A DNA stretch of 64,000 bases. Source: Epiperipatus broadwayi. Its lineage: Eukaryota; Onychophora; Udeonychophora; Euonychophora; Peripatidae. Positions within the stretch are counted from its first letter, which is position 1, and every line of letters begins with the position of its first letter. Location of the stretch: the NCBI GenBank assembly GCA_028023455.1, contig JAQFVV010012405.1, forward strand, positions 4,283,149 to 4,347,148. The letters run 5' to 3'. This document shows, piece after piece, positions 46,521 to 58,689 of this stretch. A program made the translations under genes and the position numbers. The notes under the pieces were generated by a model, which did no database searches, was not told the DNA's origin, and saw only the letters and a program-made list of their open reading frames with translations.

Positions 46521-47796
46521 TATGATTCTTATTTTTCCTGTTAAAAAATTTGATTTCATTTAAATTTCTAATATTTGAATTTTACTTGCAACTTCATAGG
46601 TTTGTATATGGCTTTGAATTTACAAGCTTCTTTGGTTCTGTATGTACACATGATAGGATGTTTGTTGCGATTCAATACTTTACAATTTTTGCTTTCTGAT
46701 GATTAACTTTTTTTCTTTAACAAATTTATTATTCTCGTTGTCAGGTTAATTCTCTTTTCAAGGTTTAGATGTCTATCTATTAAGTTTTCACTATTTTAAA
46801 TAGCGATTATTTAGGCAGAGATATCTTCTGTTTAGATAACCACATCATAAGAGAAAAAGGATATGCAAATATACAAAAGTCAAGCAGCTACATCTTGATA
46901 AGAATAGTTTACTAGTTGGGTTGTTCCACTGCACATTTAATGTTTACTGTTACTTAATAAATATTTTTCTATACTGCTATTAGTAAACAGTTTCAACTTA
47001 TACCCTGATTACCATGTTTTCTTAATTTCATGGCGAATACTGTCTAAATTGCAGACAGGGAATTTTTCTTACCATTGAATTTACTGATATTCACAGCCCT
47101 ATGTGAATTTCAAAGAATGCTAGAACACCAATTATTTAATATTTGAATTCAGGCATTATATATTTTTTCGTCTTATGATGCAAGTGAAACCAAATATAAA
47201 CACCTTTTATTTGTTCTATAATCACATTTTGTTTTTTAAATTACAATTTTATTAATTAATTAAGAATAATTTTGTTTATTCATAAATAAGTCATACAATC
47301 TATTTAAGACGTTTTCCTGATATTAACATGATTTCAAAACAAGCAAATAATTTTTTTAATCACTTAAAAAATTATTAAAGTTTTACGTTTTTTTGTTTTT
47401 AAACCAAACCTTTTTGGATAGTGTAAAGTTTTATTGTTTCTAGAATAATTGTAAATAATTTTTTATTATAAATTTTTCACAAAACCTTTTGTAATAAATA
47501 AAATTGCAAATATTATACCATGTTTCAAATGTACCATACTTTAGATCCATTTTCTAATTTAGATTTTTAGAAGTAATTATTTATAAATAGAATATAACTT
47601 TACTTTAACTATTATTTTATTGAATTATTATAATATATTAATATTTTTTTGATATTAATAGTACAGATATCACTGACTTTATAATTTTCTTCCTTAAATA
47701 AATGAAGAAATAAGTTTTTCTCAGGTGGCTTTTCTTCATATTTTTAGTTAAGACAGAAATAAAAAAATTATTTGATTGATTTATCAACTTAGGTCA
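46521..47796. other. AT-rich DNA, nothing recognised
   Basis: No gene or clear repeat. Confidence 0.4.
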
Positions 47797-48215
47797 ACAT
47801 GTCCATCCCTCATATATGTATTAAATGGATTATGTCCAGTACATGAGGGGTCAGATTGACTTTAGATCAACGTGGGTGTGATGAGAATCTCAGCTTCAGG
47901 GTGGCCTTTGTGCATTTCCATCATAAGATTTTCAATTGGATCGATGGTTGAAGAGTTGGAGTGTGGAATAGATTAAAGCCTGTCCATTAAAGTATGAAGA
48001 TTGGCTATCTTAATATATATCTGAGCACTTATTGCATATATGTATAGAGATGATAATCTGGACAAACTAATGGTTGCTGGTTTAGCATGAAATATGTATA
48101 TTGGTGATTGTTTATGTTTCCAACATATATGTGTTCAAGTGTATCAGTGTTGTGAGATAGAGTGGTCGGTCATGTGAAAGTCTGTGCTCATATACCCTAT
48201 ATATTACATATATGA
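47797..48215 (+). repeat. Family B repeat, copy at 47.8 kb
   Basis: Same order as the copy at 38622-39005 but on the opposite strand, starting AGGTCAACATGTCC and containing TGAGGGGTCAGATTGAC, GAAGAGTTGGAGTGTGGAA and TGTGAAAGTCTGTGCTCATA. The box near 48067 reads CTAATGG, then TTGCTGGTTTAGCAT and GAAA (48089-48092). Two core changes (G5 and A9) disable the ribozyme, although stem II remains. Confidence 0.88.
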
Positions 48216-48426
48216 AGAAATATAGTAAATTCAATTATTTGTATGTGATGGAAGAGAGACTTGAACAGCTCACAGACACAATATGAGAGCATTAGAGATA
48301 TTTCTTTTAAGGATGTTCCATTAAATTCTAAAAATACAATGGAAATATCATAGAACTAGTTAATATGTTTTTCAGCTTTCTGGATATTATATTATAGAGA
48401 CCATTCTTATAATATCACTTCATTCA

Positions 48427-48675
48427 TTGGATTGGACATATAAAATGAGTGAACAATACAAGACTTCCAAAGAGGAGCTTTATGGTGGACTTGAGCATGA
48501 TTGCTTTGGAAGAGGTAGACTCCATTTATGTTATAAGAATTATCTCAAAGTCTTTCTGAATAGATGGAGTTTTGATTGTTTCTATTGGAAAGATGTAACA
48601 GTGTATAGAATATATTGGAGAGATACAATTGAACATGATATTGAAGTGCTTCAAAAAGAAAAGTTTTCTGCTTAA
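48427..48675 (+). pseudogene. LINE C-terminal tail fragment
   Basis: The frame reads KTSKEELYGGLEHDCFGRGR, then LHLCYKNYLKVFLNRWSFDC and WKDVTVYRIYWRDTIEHDIE. This matches the tail after reverse transcriptase in several LINE families: a GHxxRM block, (K)xLYGEL, GxxxLRYKDxLKxxL, WExxAxDRxxWR. Here GHI lies in another frame just upstream at about 48433, so a frameshift separates it. The ATG at 48427 is not a true start. The fragment ends in a stop at 48675, which may be the native end. It is a different family from the RTE-like element. No RT motifs precede it; family B and AT-rich sequence lie upstream, so it is a 5'-truncated relic. Confidence 0.75.
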
Positions 48676-49725
48676 AAGACAGTATCACAAAATGCCAAAA
48701 AGATAAAATTAAAAATGGATCACCATGTTCCACATGTAAATTAATTTATGGTTCATGGATTGGTTTGTATTTCTCTCTCCTTTTCTTGTGTTTAGAAGAG
48801 TCATATTCATAGTTTGTTATAAAACTTATATGTAATGTAACATGCTTTCAATACTTCAGGATATATTCCTAGTTTAAGTATAATTTATGTGATAATTATA
48901 TTGCATTATTTATAACTTTGATGCTTTGGTGACAACACCTGCTGAGATATGTCTATTGGATCACTGACTGGGTTATCACAGTTTTTGAATCACACTTTTT
49001 GTTTTATTATTATATTCTTAGCACATTATTTTCACTTTAGCGAGATTGACTATAAGTTCTATTTCTGCTTTATTATCTAAAAATACCAAGTTATCTAAAT
49101 AGTTGGTCTTAGCTCTTTTGTATTGATGGATGTGTTGATTTATTATTTATTTAAATTTGATTTTACATTCCCATAATATAATATGGGTAGTTGGATGGAT
49201 TACATATCAATAAATGTATCATAACCATGAAATAAATAATGTATATACAACAACTGGGTCATGCAAGTCTTGAAAAATGTTGATTTTCTTGAAAATTATA
49301 CAATAGATTGTGTAGAAGTGTAATAATTAATTAATCATACGCGCACATACGCATATATATATATATATATATTGTGATAAGAATATGCGGTATATGAAAG
49401 ATCAGTATATTTTATGTAATAGAAATATATATGAAGTAATTGATTTGTATTTCCAGACATGATAGAACTGCTGATCTAACTATCTTTTATAATTCTTATC
49501 ACCAGTTTTAAATATACAGAAACAATTTAATTGTTTTATCGAGGGTGCTAAAGCAATATAAAACTGATTGGTGATATATGAAAGGCAAGTAATACGCGCA
49601 TATACCAGCATATATATTGCAATATTCTAGTTGGTAAATTTATTGTAGAAAGGTTAGATGACAATGATTATTGGTATTTCAGTGCTCGCATTTTTAAGCC
49701 TTAAAGTCATTCAGTTACTTCGTTT
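48676..49725. other. AT-rich DNA with a (TA)n tract
   Basis: A TA-repeat of about 20 bp lies at 49352-49371. Nothing else recognised. Confidence 0.45.
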
Positions 49726-49825
49726 ATTAATTAACTTGGTGGCCGAGTGTTTAGCACAGCTGCCTTACGGTTGTCCCGGGGTTCGCTTCCTGGCCGACGC
49801 TTTGACACATAAAATAATAATAATA
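49726..49825 (+). repeat. tRNA-derived SINE, copy 3
   Basis: TTGGTGGCCGAGTGTTTAGC (A box), CAGCTGCCTTACGGTTGTCC, then GGGGTTCGCTTCCTGGCCGA (B box) and GCTTTGACACATAAAATAAT. This is the most tRNA-like head of the four copies. The 72-codon frame crossing it (49658-49876) is incidental. Confidence 0.88.
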
Positions 49826-50759
49826 TCCAAATACCAATACAATAACAAACATGTGATCATCAAATACAGATCTTGATAGGATGAGCTTTACTAAAGACTT
49901 TCGTTAATATTAAATTAAATGACCAATAATTGCAACAATATTCATATTCTTATCTGGACATTTTAAATGATAAAAAATTTGCAATATACATGACATAAAT
50001 TATTTAATAGAAGATTAATAGACCTACTTATTTAGCATCAACATTTGCCAGTTTAATCTTTCCATTTTGGATTCAATAATATATTTATATGCAATATTTT
50101 TTCTTTTTTGTTTATAACTTTTTCTTGTTGAAATTTGATGATGGACAGCCACAATGCTATTCAGAGTAGGAATTTAATGATGAGTAGTTGGTGAAATGTT
50201 TTTTTTATTATCTATGAATCCTTTGTAGAAATTTTTGTTAACCCTTTCAGTTCAACATCTTGAGATGAGTACATCTTGCAAGAATGGCGTAAAGTAATAC
50301 AAACAATGTGATCTTTGCAAACTGATTCAAAATAGTTTTTCCTAGTCAAGTGTCATTTTGAAATTCATATACTTCAATAGCAGTGGTGTCATGCCTCAAA
50401 AATATAGTATTTGAATTCCAGAAATCATTCACACAGGTTTATTATATGTGTGATAGCTCTGATTTCTGCAGTCTGAACTTTTGCTAAAACAATAGACCTC
50501 CAACTGACTTAAAACTTGATATATTTCGAAGCTGTTTCCGAAAAGACAACCAGATATTGTTTTCTGTTTACAAATATATGTTATTATAAATTTTCACAAA
50601 ATTATGATAATATTTTGTTGATTAAGGTTAGGGATTAAAAACAAATCTTGGCTTTTTGGTTTACAAATGCAAATAAATATACGAACAAACAAAATACTAG
50701 TTAGAATATTATTTTTTTTGTATATCTTTAAATTTATGCATATGTATTTAAAAGTAGAT
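49826..50759. other. AT-rich DNA, nothing recognised
   Basis: No gene or clear repeat. Confidence 0.4.
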
Positions 50760-50925
50760 TGTAAAAGATACTGAAGGAGATCACATGTGAGCTAGATGAA
50801 TGAAATAAAGAAGTTTATGGGAGTAATGTTGAGAAAAGAGACTAGATATTTGGAGATGATGGATTGATCTTGGAGAGACCTTCATCCTGCAGTAGATTGA
50901 TAATGACTGACAATGATGATTTAAA
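50760..50925 (+). mobile_element. 5'-truncated RTE-like LINE 3' end
   Basis: AGATCACATGTGAGCTAGAT, then GGAGATGATGGATTGATCTTGG and AGAGACCTTCATCCTGCAGT, match 8020-8165 of the RTE-like element, including the run into AATGACTGACAATGATGAT at the end. Only about 165 bp remain, typical of a LINE insertion that stopped copying early. A SINE inserted about 55 bp downstream. Confidence 0.85.
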
Positions 50926-50979
50926 AATATGACAAAATAGCATATTTTTGTTCAAATAAGTATAAAGATGCATATAGTT

Positions 50980-51082
50980 GTCAAGCATTGGTTGTAGAGA
51001 GGTCGGCGCAGCTGCCCTATAAGCAGTTGTCCCGGATTAGCGGGTTCGCTTCCTGGCCGATGCTATGACACATGAGAAAAAA
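50980..51082 (+). repeat. tRNA-derived SINE, copy 4, with clear target-site duplication
   Basis: GTCAAGCATTGGTTGTAGAG, GGTCGGCGCAGCTGCCCTAT, then GCGGGTTCGCTTCCTGGCCG (B box) and ATGCTATGACACATGAGAAA. The flanks AAAGATGCATATAGTT (50964-50979) and AAAGATGCAAATAGTT (51083-51098) are a 16 bp duplication with one mismatch. It marks a LINE-type insertion and a fairly recent event. Confidence 0.93.
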
Positions 51083-51229
51083 AAAGATGCAAATAGTTAT
51101 AAACTCAAAAAAGTAGTTTTTTACATTCTATCAATTCAGTGAGCAGTGAGCAATTGTCATAAGCCCAAAATTATTATGACTTATTTTTTTTCTAATTAAT
51201 CATAAACTTTTAAAATAATTTCAATAATC

Positions 51230-51480
51230 AATATCTAATATATAGGGTTTGAACTCAGACTTTCACATGACCCTCAATCATCCATGCTATCTCATACCAC
51301 TGATACACTTGATCACACACGTGTCAAAAATATGTGCGTGATCAAGTGTAGCAGTGGTATGAGATAGCATGGGTGGTGATCAAGTGTACCAGCAGTATGA
51401 GAGAGCATGGATGGTTGAGGGTCATGTGAAAGTCTGAGTTCAAACCCCCTGTATATTACATATAGAAGTACAGGTATGAA
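51230..51480. repeat. Foldback related to family B ends
   Basis: GGTTTGAACTCAGACTTTCA, CATGACCCTCAATCATCCAT and CACTTGATCACACACGTG on the left are inverted to the right, where the TAGCAGTGGTATGAGA and CAGTATGAGAGAGCATGG blocks also appear as a tandem partial duplication. The minus frame at 51313-51507 (FELRLSHD) and similar frames at 28682 and 58195 simply translate this shared repeat. Confidence 0.8.
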
Positions 51481-51687
51481 AAAGCCTGTACTGTAGAAAA
51501 AATTCATATTTTAATAATCAATATGTAAATGGTAAGTGAAACTCGATATTTATAATCACTTTTAAAAAATCAATAACAATAATAATATAAAACTTTCACA
51601 TATAAATATTTCCCCCTACAATGTATCTTTCTCCAATTTTTTTCATTTCAGTTTGCTAATACCTTCTTTTTACCTCTTTTATAAATA

Positions 51688-52559
51688 CAGCTGGATCTCA
51701 TTTTATGTGGTAGATAGGTTCTCAAAAAATGTGTACAAAAGAAATCGCACAAAAATAAATGTAACTTACTTTGAAAAATGGGGGATAGGTTCTGTGATTT
51801 TCGAAATCAGCATAAAAGCAAAGCAACAAGAAAAAAATACTTTAAAATTCGCATTAAAAAAATAAGGAAATAAAGTATGACTAATAAAAAATTTCAAATA
51901 TTTGAAAAAAATTAGTACAAGACAATTTTTTTTACTTTTTTTATTGACTACAGTATTTAATTTTACATTTTTTTATACATATTTTAATCATTATCACTAT
52001 TTGACAATATTCATTCATTGTGAAGTAGTAAGAAAGCAGATTCATGATGTGCAACTAGCGGCACTTTCAGTTTCTATATTAAAAAAAATAGAGCGCAATC
52101 AAAACAAAAAGATTATACATTATCATTAGAAAGATTATTTTCAGTTTATAAAATCAATAAAATCTTCATTATTATTTATTTTAAAAATCTAAAAAAATAT
52201 TTACTTCTGTTAATATCTAACAAAATACATTTTAAAAGTTTAAAATTTTTGAATATTTATTGCTATATTTTTATACGTACATATAAATATATTATTATTA
52301 TTTACTTCATTACTATAAGTAGGTTATTTACGTAGAAGCTAAGTAAATACAGCTTAAGCCCATATTCACATTAGCTGCTAATATAACGTTATATATTTTT
52401 TTTTTAAAAAAAGTATTTGAAGTCAAAATAAGTTATTAATAATTTAAATTTCTTTACATCTAATAAATATAGTGAAATATGAAAGATATTAAGAAGAAAC
52501 ATGAATCGCAAAACTTCAAAATCATATTAAAATAATCCGCATAAAACGAGATCCAGGTG
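51688..52559. mobile_element. Non-autonomous pogo/Tigger-like DNA transposon
   Basis: The 5' end CAGCTGGATCTCATTTTATG is matched by the complement of the 3' end, CACCTGGATCTCGTTTTATG, giving about 25 bp terminal inverted repeats with few mismatches. TA lies directly outside both ends (51686-51687 and 52560-52561), the target duplication of Tc1/mariner/pogo elements. The CAG start and the CTCGTTTTAT core resemble Tigger-type ends. The 872 bp interior has short frames only (51902-52129), none with transposase motifs, so it would depend on a partner enzyme. Confidence 0.8.
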
Positions 52560-52589
52560 TAATCAAAAATGAATCCTAGATTATATTAT

Positions 52590-52960
52590 ACTGCTTATAT
52601 GAAAGTTTGCTGATGGCATTTTATCTGTAATTATATGTTGGACTATTTTTGTCATCTAATATTAATTATTAAGTGACTTTTTATAAATCAAATTTTGTTT
52701 AAACTTTTCAAATACATTCAGCTGTTAGTAACAGCAGGAGTCATTTTGAGTGATACTTTTTTTTTTTTTCAAGTATTACTAACCTAATCAGTGATATTAC
52801 TAACATAAGAATCAATCAGGGCATTTTTAGTCCATGAATAATGAATTTAAAATGTTGCTCTAACTAACTGTCTGGAGAACACTGGTTCATTTCCCATGCT
52901 GTTATGCTATTGGTCCAGGGCTTCGATACCCAAATAAGAGAAAAGAAAAAGGCCACCGGA
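52590..52960 (-). repeat. tRNA-headed repeat, copy 1 (see 55590-55945)
   Basis: TTGGACTATTTTTGTCATCT, CATTCAGCTGTTAGTAACA, ATTACTAACCTAATCAGTGA and AAAATGTTGCTCTAACTAAC follow the order of the 55.6-55.9 kb copy (TTGGACTATTTCCATCATCT, CATTCAACTATTAGTAGTA, CTGGCCTGACCAGTGACAGT, GGTAACACTCTAACCAACT). The tRNA-like head is at the right end, read on the minus strand, and is more decayed here. Confidence 0.72.
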
Positions 52961-55589
52961 AATGTTATGCTATATAATAACGCATATTTTGATAACATTC
53001 ATATTTGAAAGTTTAAATAAAATTTGAATTGTAGATGACAATAAAAAAATATACCATTATAAATCATAATATTTTTTGTATTCCTATATCTTTTCCATTT
53101 ATTTAAAAAAATAATTATCGTATTTTAATTACTAATTTAATTCAAATACCATTTGCTTTCAAACCTTCCAATGAAAACCCGAAATTATTAATAATAGGGA
53201 CTGTGCCTATACGTAAAAACCATATATACACACACCTTTACATTACAACTTAATTTTTAAAACATACACATTTAAACATCAATAAAAATAGTTTAAAACA
53301 TATACTGCCATTTTAAAAAAGGCTTAAAAATAAGAAAGAAAGAATGCATGAGTAAATAAGTGAGCAAAATGAGAAAGCGGCTGAGTAAAAGATAATTCAT
53401 AATAGTATTCATACAGATGAGTACTTATGTGCAATTTATGAATTCAAATTTATGTATTTCTATTTTTTTTTCTTCTTTTTAAAAACTTTATCAAACCTTT
53501 GGTAACTGTAGTAGTGAATAGCAAGTATATGAATGTTGTTGGATTATTGTCTATTTAAGAAATTTTCCAAATACTTCTAAATAAATATTCATTTCATGGC
53601 AAAAAAATTTTTTTTTCATCAGTGTATATTTTTTATATAAGATTTTCTTTTTTTTCATAGGCAGCATTAGACAATAAATAGTAATTTGTGGGCATTGTAT
53701 GAATTTAAAAACAAGAATATTTGTCAAATATTTCGGTAAATGTAAAGCGCATGGTTTTAAGTAAGAATATCCTTACTCTGTATTTACTACATTATATTTC
53801 AAGCAACAAGGATGCTCTTAGAATCAATTTCTTCTATTCATCTAAAATCATTTATAATTCTTTGATTGTGCAAGAAAAACAGTTTATCATATACTTAAAC
53901 ATTGAAATACAAGTTTTATGCATGAGTAAAATAAATTTGTCTTATAACATTTATAAATACATCAGTTTTGATATAAATTTAAAAATGAAAATAAATATCT
54001 ATACAATAATTTATTTAATTTGCCTTATTTCCTAATTGTTTTATTTTGTGCCTAAAGATTGTATCTACATATATACATATGTACCCTTATTTACAATATT
54101 ATACATTAACTTCTACAATCTTGTAATAGCTGATGTGAAAGGACAATTTTTAATCAGTTTACAGACTGTCTCAAGTTAACTTGTACACGGCTTAACTCGC
54201 TCTAATTTGGGCAGTTTTTATGTTATCATAGCATATTTAGGCTCATTTTAAAGCTTAAAAAGTACCATAAGATACTGCCCTAATTTGAATTATTTTACAA
54301 GTAAAAAATCTTTAATATAGGCATTCAAATCTGCAACAAAGAGAGAAGTCAGACCTTCCTAAATGCTGATTGGTTGGTTCTCATATAAGTGCCTGTCAAT
54401 AATTTTCACTTCTTTGTTTTGATTTTGAAAACAAAATGTTTTAGAGCATTTTAAAATATTTTTTTAAATGTATTATAATGTATTTGAATAAAATGTGCTA
54501 AAAATATAATTATTTTACAAAAATAGTAAGATTTGAGTAAAAAATAGTAAGATTTTACTAAAAAATTCTTTACTTTGACACTAATATAAATTGAGAAAAA
54601 AATCAATGACGCCTAAACACTTTGTAATTCATTACAAACTTCTTTTTATGTTTTCCACTATCAAATATTTTTATAATTATAAATAGAAATTTAATTTTGA
54701 AAAAATTTTTGTTCCCTTTCATCATCTGACAAATTATTAATATACTTTTTACAAATGAAACTAAAATGAATATTAAAAGATGAATCTATTTTTACTGCTG
54801 ATTTTATAATTGACCAATCAAAAGTTTAGAGTTTTAACTCGCTCAGCCAAACAGAATTCGTGCAAGATAATGGTTAATAAACGTCCATCATGAAATATTT
54901 ATTAATCTACATTTTAAAACATTTAAAAAGTATTGTAACTATATAATAAATAAGTTAATGCAGCTTAAATTATATGTAAATAAATATGACCAATTCAATT
55001 ATGGTGTATAATACCCCCCCCCCATTTATGATTGCCATACTATATGAAAATAATAATGAATTTTTTTGCAGTATAAATGCATGGCTCATAATAAAATATA
55101 CACACAATGATTGGAGCTGTTATTTTTTTGAAATTTATTAGCATATAATTCAAAATGTTTTAACCCATTACTTAGATATTCCAATGTCAGTTTTTTTAAT
55201 TATGATTTTTAATATAAATATTGGATTCTGTCTGGATTAGCATATAGTCATTTGGGATTAGGGTAATTTATGGTAATTGTAGAGCTAAATATTTATACTT
55301 TGATGTTTAATTGGTCATCATAACAATATTAATAAAAGTTATTCAGATGTTATCCTTATGTAAATTGTTAACAATAATTCAAGGCAACTGATAAAAGATG
55401 TTATTTCGGAAATGCTTATAAACTACAGAATGATTGGCCAATTTTTTACATACAGCAGCTATAGAAAGAAATAATGTATCAATCATAATGATTGTAGCTA
55501 ACTTCCTTCAAATTTATTATTAATAAATGATGTTAATAAAATGATAAAGTTGATACTACTTATGGAATATTTTATAAATAGAAAATACA
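52961..55589. other. AT-rich DNA, nothing recognised
   Basis: The 104-codon frame at 53721-54035 has very biased, Ile/Asn/Lys-rich composition and no motif. A C run lies at 55014-55023. Confidence 0.4.
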
Positions 55590-55945
55590 TCAAATTCTCT
55601 TAGAAACTATATAAGTAATTGTATTTTTATATTGGACTATTTCCATCATCTAATATGTGTGTTGAATGTCATTAGAAAAGTTTAATTTTATTTAAATATT
55701 CCAAATGCATTCAACTATTAGTAGTATCACAGCAAACAGGTTAGTAAATGCACCAACTGTTAGTAATACCACAGCAAATAGGTTAGTATACACACAATGT
55801 TTCAAAAGGTATTTTCCTCCCCTTTTCTTCAGGTGTTGCTGGCCTGACCAGTGACAGTACTAGCATGGGATTTGAACCTGGGTCCTTAGATTCTTGAATG
55901 TTGAATTTTAAGGTAACACTCTAACCAACTGAGCCATTCTGCCAA
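55590..55945 (-). repeat. tRNA-derived SINE-like repeat adjoining PLE remnant 2
   Basis: On the minus strand AATGGCTCAGTTGGTTAGAG (A box, 55940-55920) is followed about 45 bases later by CCAGGTTCAAATCCCATG (B box, 55884-55866). A body follows with GTCACTGGTCAGGCCAGCAA and ends beyond TTGGAATA. Neither an intact acceptor stem nor a cloverleaf is present, so it is a SINE and not a tRNA gene. It begins right where the PLE remnant's coding similarity stops. Either the SINE inserted there or its tail derives from the PLE 3' end. Confidence 0.75.
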
Positions 55946-56002
55946 AGGCAACAGTATGTAGTAATTTCATATACTTATCTATGAGGTCCCTCCTGATTTC
56001 TT

Positions 56003-56266
56003 TCATTTTTTCCTCAGAGCAAAAGTGATTAGTGGTTTCCATACATTATGTATAGTCACACTAAGTTGGCTTATGGGAATTTTTGCCATTGTCATGTGAG
56101 CAGCTTCTTTAAATTTTCTTTTTTGTACCTTTTCTTCTTTATCCAATATTTTTGTATTTTCCCAATCAAACGTATCTTCATTGGTACATACATGGTCCGC
56201 TACCATAGACACATCTGTTTTTCTCTCTTCTAATCATCAGTTTATGTTCTTGCAAGTGCTTTTGAA
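56003..56266 (-). pseudogene. Penelope-like element GIY-YIG endonuclease remnant 2
   Basis: The minus strand first reads IQKHLQEHKLMIRREK (56266-56219). After a one-base shift it gives TDVSMVADHVCTNEDTFDWE, then NTKILDKEEKVQKRKFKEAA and HM. The EH, SxVAxH and FDWENTKIL(D)KEE plus (R)KxKEAxxI blocks are the C-terminal half of the GIY-YIG nuclease of Penelope-like retroelements. The GIY and YIG motifs themselves are lost. The protein runs on through ISQLSVTIHNVWKPLI. It differs clearly from remnant 1 at 30910, so two PLE lineages are represented. The copy is dead. Confidence 0.8.
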
Positions 56267-58239
56267 TGGGATGGCTGGTATTTTTAATAAATGATCAAAG
56301 GATTTGTGACTTGGGGGGGTCATATGGCCTTTAAACACTGGAAGTGTCAAGAGTTGAGCTGCATTCCATAACTTTTAGTTCTCAAGTTTGTTCCTCTATC
56401 ACAACATTGAATTATATAGAAGAAATAATCAGTGTTTGTAATCTGAATGTTCACAACATGTGTGAGAACTAGAAATGAACTGCAATTTATGGATCTTTAA
56501 TTCTCATGTCCATCTATGACTGCTAAACTCCATAAGGCAAACAATTAAATAGTTTGTCACTTAGAACAAACTTATGCACTCTGCCTCTTTATAGCTTTTT
56601 ATTAACTTATGAGTGTGGAGTTTACATTATTGTCATATATGGATTATTTTTATATAGTTAGAAAGAAACATTTAAAACCCTTTCTGAAATTGTGATTTTT
56701 TTCCCATTTTGTACTGAATCCTTATAAACATCCTTACTTTTAAAAAATATTATGCTTTATTTTAACAAAAATATATAGAAAAACTATAATTTCTGCAATG
56801 CAATGAGTATTCATCTTCCATAAGGTATTAAAAGGGAATGTAAACCAGCTCCTATCTTGTGAGTTAGTGGTGTAATAAAATAATATTGAGCTATCATAAT
56901 AAGCATGAAAATTTAGGAGTTTGGTATCTCTAGTCACAAAATTCATAGGTAAAGAGTGAGTGTGACCTAACTTCTGGTACTACTGGTTGTTTGTGATATG
57001 GTAATGTTGAGATGAGAATGCTTTAATAAAAATTTTAAAGCACTTGAAAATAGAACCTTTGTAATTATTTAATGCCAGTTATTGGAAAAAGTTTAACTTA
57101 TTCAAACTAATAACCAATTGAATTGGTAGAAAACATAATAAAAAATTCTGCAGATATTTCAGTCAGGAGAACAATTCACTGGTGTAATTTTGGCAATCAC
57201 TGTGATTCGTGGTTTATAGTAAATGTTGCTAAATTCCATTTCTGAAGCAAATAAGTGCACTGACATCTGAACCTGTAAAAGTTATTGAAAAAGGTTTTAT
57301 TTAAACTTATAAATTTAAATCTTAGAAGTCATTATAAAATTTTATAGATATTCCAACCAGAAGTACAATTTACTGGTGTTATGTCTCTTCCGATATATGT
57401 GCATATTTTGGAAATCATCAACTACATGATTCATGGTTTATGTTGGAGGTTGTTATTAGGATTCTGAATCTGTTAATGTGACTCCAGTAAAGTCTAGAAG
57501 GTTTAATCAGTAGGGTTTGCTATTGAATCTAAGGGGGAGGGGGGATATGATTTTTACAAAAAATGAATTTCTTCCACTGTAGTTTCCACAGGTATTTGAA
57601 AGAATTTTGATTGAGTATAAAAAAAGGAAATCTTAATTTGAGGCATATCAATAGATGATGAACTATATCTTGGGTCAGTGATGAGTCTGATCTATTTAAT
57701 AGCCATATATATATATATATAATATGACTTCTGATGTTAATGGGGGAATAAGGAAAAAGACATTGCAAAGTAGTGGACTTGGATGTATCAGTAGTATTTC
57801 TCATGGTAATATTTAATTATGAACACAAAATTTAGAATGAATGATAAATTTCCTACAGCTATTCTACAAGTAACAAGTAATCTTTATTTGGAATCAGACT
57901 TTATCTCTTTTGATGAACTCCTTGTAAAAGACTCCAAGTAAATAAAAGTTTTAATAATTTAAAACTATTTACACTGGCAAGCTGAAATCATTTTGGGAAA
58001 AGAGTAACATGTTTTCTATGTGATAATAACTATATAAGCCTTTGTCTCATATGCGCAAACTAAAATTTTAATTCATTGCAAGAATGAAATAGTATCGACT
58101 GCTGGAACACAATATCATTTATCTGTTAATGAATAGAAAATTGCATGAAAGAATCTAAGATGTATATGCAGAAGTCTCTAATCTTAGAATTAAAATGTCT
58201 AAACACACAGACACACACATATATATATATATATATAAT
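56267..58239. other. AT-rich DNA with a faint internal repeat
   Basis: Segments 57150-57222 and 57345-57450 resemble each other (GATATTTCAGTCAGGAGAAC with ATTCACTGGTGT against GATATTCCAACCAGAAGTAC with TTTACTGGTGT, and later GATTCGTGGTTTA against GATTCATGGTTTA). The upstream reverse transcriptase expected for PLE remnant 2 (above 56300) cannot be read. A (TA)n tract lies at 57705-57722. Confidence 0.4.
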
Positions 58240-58625
58240 TATAAGGGATTTGAACTTAGACTTTCAAACTCCTCACAGCTATCCAATCCATCTTATACAA
58301 CTGATACTCATGACCACATAGATGTGAAAAAAATCAATGGTCTCCAATATATATATATATATTTCATGCTAAACCAGCACTCATTAGTTGGTCTAGATCA
58401 CCATCTCCCCACACATATATACAATCACTGCTCAGTTTATATTAAGATAGCAAATCTTTAAACATTAATGGGTAAGCTTCAATCTTCTTCACTGTCCAAC
58501 TCTTCAGCCATCTATATCTTTAAAAATCCAAAGATGAAATGCTCAAAACTCTTGCTGATGTTAATATTATTGTCATACATATGTTGACCTGAAGTCAATC
58601 TGACCCCTCACCTATAGAACCTTAA
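58240..58625 (-). repeat. Family B repeat, copy at 58.2 kb
   Basis: Same order as the copies at 38.6 and 47.8 kb, including CTGACCCCTCA near 58600, CCAACTCTTCAGCCATC and TTTCATGCTAAACCAGCAC. The ribozyme box on the minus strand reads CTAATGA (58387-58381), GTGCTGGTTTAGCAT and GAAA (58365-58362), then a long TA run. Stem I CCAA/TTGG and an outer ATGGT/ACCAT pair remain. The G-to-A change in the core makes it inactive. Confidence 0.85.
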
Positions 58626-58689
58626 TATGACCATTTAATCATATAGAAAGGGGTAATGGGCAGAATATAGGCTGAATATGTAATATTTA

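Noticed and set aside
49658-49876. 72-codon frame with a GC-rich middle
   Set aside because: The middle is the tRNA-like head of a SINE.
53721-54035. 104-codon frame
   Set aside because: Ile/Asn/Lys-rich composition expected by chance in DNA this AT-rich; no motif, no splice or promoter context.
58195-58461. Frames sharing FELRLS (also at 28682-28873 and 51313-51507) as a possible small protein family
   Set aside because: All three are translations of the family B end repeat, on both strands and without start or codon conservation; the shared residues follow from shared DNA.
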